A DNA stretch of 64,000 nucleotides from assembly GCA_963722575.1 (NCBI GenBank), contig CAVRNR010000003.1:434001-498000 (forward strand), given 5' to 3'. The position numbers and the translations under genes were made by a program. Below, in pieces: positions 61,323 to 64,000 of this stretch. The notes under the pieces are model-generated. The model was not told where the DNA came from. It saw only the letters and a list, made by a program, of their open reading frames with translations, and searched no databases. The first letter of the stretch is position 1. Every line of letters begins with the position of its first letter. The DNA is from Fen-178 sp963722575 (GTDB lineage Bacteria; Acidobacteriota; Terriglobia; Bryobacterales; Bryobacteraceae).

Positions 61323-61564
61323 TCGTTTCCGCCGAATAGCCGCTCCATCTCGGTGCTTCCCATCCGGTCGAAATCGTCGGGCACCTGGATCCGGCCCGCC
61401 ATGAAGCCCAACCGCCGGACCTGCCCAGCCACCGGAGTGTTCAGCGGCGTGACTTTTACCATCGGTTTGCCCGCTTTGGCGATCACAAATGGCTCGCCCT
61501 TGGCCGCTTGCTCCACCAGCCGGGAGAGATGCGCCTTGGCTTCGTGGATGTTGACGGTCTGCAT
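61319..61564 (-). CDS. Phd/YefM-family antitoxin
   Basis: The 81-residue protein starts MQTVNIHEAKAHLSRLVEQA, the Phd DNA-binding fold, with a C-terminal part (GFMAGRIQVPDDFDRMGSTE) that is typical of partners of VapC toxins of this kind. It is coupled to the toxin gene by a four-base overlap. It is divergent from the next gene with only 23 bases between. Confidence 0.88.
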   Translation of the reverse strand: MQTVNIHEAKAHLSRLVEQAAKGEPFVIAKAGKPMVKVTPLNTPVAGQVRRLGFMAGRIQVPDDFDRMGSTEMERLFGGNE

Positions 61565-61587
61565 GATTGGCGTAGACTAATAAGTAT

Positions 61588-62997
61588 ATGTGGATGCGAG
61601 CACTCCGCTGGGGGGCGGTGCTGGGTTTTCTGCCGTTATTGTACGCTGCTGCACCCCAGCCCTCCGACTGGGTTCCGATGCGCTGGCCGTGGTCCGACCC
61701 GGCATCGCTCGAGCTGCTCTCCGGCACGCCCATCAATTGCCTCCTGCTGAAGACGGTTGCCCCCGATTTCGTGCAGGCGGCCGCGGCGCGTGGCGTGGTG
61801 ACGCTGGCGGTGATCGCTCCGGGCGGTGATGCGGCCGGCGCCGCGCGGCGCGCGATAGCCGCCGCCAAAGTCACGGGCATCGTGATCGAGGGCGATTTGC
61901 CGCAGGGCGCTGCCGCCACTGTGCGCCAGGCTGCCGGAGGCGCGCCGGTGATCGAACTGACCGCGCGCAGCCGCATGGCACTCGGTTCCAGCGCTCCCGG
62001 CGTTCCCATCCTCGGCACCTACCAGGGCGTGTGGCCCGGCATCGCGGTCGAGGAAGACGGCGCCAAGAAGGCCGGCCCCTCCGGCTCGGTCTGGATCGAC
62101 ACCAATACCGGTTTCATCCGCGCCGTCCGCGCGTGGGGCGATGCCACACTGTGGATCGCCAACCAGCCGCCGCCCAAGACCGTGGTCACGGGCGTGCGCT
62201 ACCTCGAAGCGATTGCCGACGCCGCCATCTCCGGCGCCCGCTGGGTGCTGGCGCTGGACGACGATTTCGCCGCGCGCCTGGCCCGTCGAGATGCCAAAAC
62301 CATGGCCGACTGGAAGCGCATGGCCGATCTGCTCCGCTACTTCGAACAGCATCCCGAGTGGCGCCACATGCAGGAGTACGGAAAGCTGGCCATCGTGCAG
62401 GACCCCGCCAAGGGAGGGCTGCTCTCGGGCGGCATCCTCGACATGATCGCGGTGAAACACACGCCCGTGCGGCCGATTCCCCGCCAGCACCTCTCCGCCG
62501 AATCGCTGGCCGGCGCCACCATGGCGGTGGACGTGGACGCCGGCGCGCTGACTTCGGAGCAGAAAGAAGTCCTGAGCAATTTCACCCGCGGCGGCGGAAT
62601 GCTGCTCACTGGCCCGCCCGGCTGGAAAGATCAAAGCCCGCCGGGCGACCAGATCACGCTCGACAAAGCCGAGCTGGAACGCCTCAACGATATCTGGCGC
62701 GACGTAAATTCCATGGTGGGCCGCAAGAACATGGGGGTGCGCCTGTTCAACGTCTCCTCCATGCTCTCCAACCTGCTGGTCTCCGCCGACGGCAAAACGG
62801 CGATCGTCCACCTGGTGAACTATTCGGACTACCCGGTGGAGAACGTCGCGGTGCATTTCCCGGCCGAATACAAGCGCGCGACGCTCACCACGCCGGAAGG
62901 CATTGCGAAATCCCTGGAAGTATACCCCACCGAGGAAGGCGGGGGCGTGGACATCGACAAAGTCCTGGTCTGCGCCACCATCAAGCTGGAGCAATAG
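61588..62997 (+). CDS. Secreted protein, possibly a glycoside-hydrolase-like fold
   Basis: The 469-residue protein has a signal peptide ending near LLYAAAP and no motif I can name. Repeating alpha/beta segments (INCLLLKTVAP, TLAVIAPGG, TGIVIEGDLP, PVIELTAR, PILGTYQGVWPGI) look like a TIM barrel, followed by a Rossmann-like domain (residues of about 300-360, with MLLTGPPGW) and a C-terminal beta domain, an arrangement seen in some glycosidases. It is two bases before the DUF362 gene, so the two are probably translated together. Confidence 0.6.
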   Translation: MWMRALRWGAVLGFLPLLYAAAPQPSDWVPMRWPWSDPASLELLSGTPINCLLLKTVAPDFVQAAAARGVVTLAVIAPGGDAAGAARRAIAAAKVTGIVIEGDLPQGAAATVRQAAGGAPVIELTARSRMALGSSAPGVPILGTYQGVWPGIAVEEDGAKKAGPSGSVWIDTNTGFIRAVRAWGDATLWIANQPPPKTVVTGVRYLEAIADAAISGARWVLALDDDFAARLARRDAKTMADWKRMADLLRYFEQHPEWRHMQEYGKLAIVQDPAKGGLLSGGILDMIAVKHTPVRPIPRQHLSAESLAGATMAVDVDAGALTSEQKEVLSNFTRGGGMLLTGPPGWKDQSPPGDQITLDKAELERLNDIWRDVNSMVGRKNMGVRLFNVSSMLSNLLVSADGKTAIVHLVNYSDYPVENVAVHFPAEYKRATLTTPEGIAKSLEVYPTEEGGGVDIDKVLVCATIKLEQ

Positions 62998-62999
62998 TT

Positions 63000-64000
63000 A
63001 TGACCCGAAGAGAATGGCTGGCTCTGGTAGCCGCCGCGCCCCTGCTGAAGGCGGCGCCCGCCGCACCCGTTTGCATTGCGAGGTGCGCCTCCTATGACGA
63101 AGACGTCACCGCCGCGCTGGCGGCCCTGTTCAACCAGTTGGGCGGAATCGACGGCCTGGTGCGCAACAAGACGGTCACCGTCAAGCTCAACATGACGGGC
63201 GACCCGGGGATCAGATTTCAGGGCCAGGCGCCCGGCGTGACGCACTACGTCCATCCCAAGCTGGTGGGCGCCACGGCTTACCTGCTGGGACGCGCCGGCG
63301 CGCGCCGCATCCGTTTTGTGGAAAGCCCCTGGGCCACTGCCGGGCCGCTCGAAGACGTGATGCTCGATTCGGGATGGAACGTGCGCTCCCTCGAATCGGC
63401 CGCGGCCGGCGTGGAATTCGAAAACACCAACGCGCAAGGCAAAAGCAAGGGCTACGCGCGCTTCAAGGTGCCGGGCAACCCTTACATGTTTCCGGCCTAC
63501 GACCTCAACCGCGCCTACGCGGACACCGACGTCTTCGTCAGCCTGGCCAAGCTCAAGAACCACGCCACCTGCGGCGTGACGCTCTCGCTCAAGAACTGCT
63601 TCGGAATGGTGCCCGCCTCGATCTACGGCGACGACGCGGGCGGCGACGAGCCCAATGAGAAGCCCACCACGGGCCGTGTGGCCGTGCTGCACGAAGGCAA
63701 GCGACAGCCAGCGAAATCCGCGCCGCCGGAGTTGCACCCCGATTCCAGCCGCGAACCCGGATACCGTGTTCCGCGCATTGTGGCGGACTTGGTGGCCGCG
63801 CGCCCCATACATCTGGCCATCATCGATGGCGTCGAATCCATCGCGGGCGGCGAAGGGCCGTGGATCCGGGGTATCCGCGTCGTCAAGCCGGGCGTGCTGA
63901 TGGCGGGTCTCAATCCGGTGTCGACCGATGCCGTGGCCGCCGCCGTCATGGGCTACAACCCGCGCGCCGTCCGCGGGACCGCACCCTTCCGCACCTGCGA
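63000..64000 (+). CDS. DUF362 domain protein, 3' end cut by the window
   Basis: The 333 visible residues begin MTRREWLALVAAAPLLKAAP, a Tat-like leader, and continue without stop to the window end. DUF362 motifs include the N-terminal TVTVKLNMTG, FVSLAKLKNHATCGVTLSLKNCFGMVP near residue 180 and HLAIIDGVESIAGGEGP near residue 270, then VLMAGLNPVSTDAVAAAVMGY. DUF362 proteins are of unknown biochemical role, often with iron-sulfur clusters. The start two bases after the upstream stop suggests an operon. Confidence 0.85.
   Translation, partial: MTRREWLALVAAAPLLKAAPAAPVCIARCASYDEDVTAALAALFNQLGGIDGLVRNKTVTVKLNMTGDPGIRFQGQAPGVTHYVHPKLVGATAYLLGRAGARRIRFVESPWATAGPLEDVMLDSGWNVRSLESAAAGVEFENTNAQGKSKGYARFKVPGNPYMFPAYDLNRAYADTDVFVSLAKLKNHATCGVTLSLKNCFGMVPASIYGDDAGGDEPNEKPTTGRVAVLHEGKRQPAKSAPPELHPDSSREPGYRVPRIVADLVAARPIHLAIIDGVESIAGGEGPWIRGIRVVKPGVLMAGLNPVSTDAVAAAVMGYNPRAVRGTAPFRTC

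Overview
The window is about 64 kb of dense, high-GC bacterial chromosome. I place it in the Acidobacteriota, most likely near Solibacter/Bryobacter. The best markers are a TIGR03435-type protein (30232-30885), a family I know mainly as expanded in Solibacter-like Acidobacteria, the many secreted proteins with Tat-like leaders, a TonB protein with a long cytoplasmic N-terminus, and a chaperone operon ending in hspR. There is no rRNA, no complete insertion sequence, no recognisable prophage and no CRISPR array. The only RNA gene seen is one tRNA-Val(TAC).

Layout. 1-7.1 kb: four tandem, translationally coupled paralogous GT-C-like membrane proteins; the first is cut by the window edge and the third is interrupted by an amber codon. 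7.2-10.4 kb: three secreted proteins, two sharing a C-terminal module. 10.6-11.5 kb: tRNA-Val and an OmpA-type lipoprotein. 11.6-14.1 kb: a two-subunit molybdenum hydroxylase. 14.1-14.9 kb: a ribbon-helix-helix/PIN toxin-antitoxin pair behind a strong promoter. 15.0-18.8 kb: a VOC protein, proC and rocD (ornithine to proline), and a CPBP protease. 18.9-22.9 kb: dnaK-dnaJ-hspR with a HAIR-like operator, and a CBS protein. 23.0-25.7 kb: a YkgJ protein, decayed gene pieces and two coupled PPK2 kinases. 25.9-32.9 kb: small zinc-ribbon proteins, an ABC-F ATPase, an SMP-30 protein, the TIGR03435 protein and another toxin-antitoxin pair. 32.9-38.6 kb: a heparanase-like GH79, an M14 peptidase and a GH105 hydrolase, i.e. 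polymer degradation. 38.7-43.3 kb: a HExxH protein, a TlpA thioredoxin with a DsbD-alpha-like partner, an aminotransferase, and a NYN/polyglutamine/OST-HTH protein.

43.5-49.2 kb: an aromatic amino acid supraoperon on the minus strand, trpC-trpF-trpB-trpA-aroQ-aroF-tyrA, built from 4-base or abutting junctions; trpE, trpG and trpD are not here. 49.2-52.1 kb: a coiled-coil protein, a Phd/PIN pair, a DUF58 protein and two small proteins. 52.6-55.4 kb: a YvlD-type membrane protein followed by glcE and glcF without glcD. 55.5-60.3 kb: TonB, a large acyl-CoA ligase/GNAT fusion and a VIT1-like transporter. 60.3-61.6 kb: an MNT/HepT pair whose HepT half is broken, then a Phd/VapC pair. 61.6-64 kb: a secreted protein of unknown function and a DUF362 protein cut by the window end.

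Recurrent themes are toxin-antitoxin modules (six loci, two decayed), dispersed palindromic repeats lodged at gene ends and in linkers, and tandem duplication. The most unusual items are the amber-interrupted paralogue, the polyglutamine NYN/LOTUS-type protein, the separately encoded PPK2 pair, and the repeat families. I found no complete multi-gene system that I would call new with confidence.
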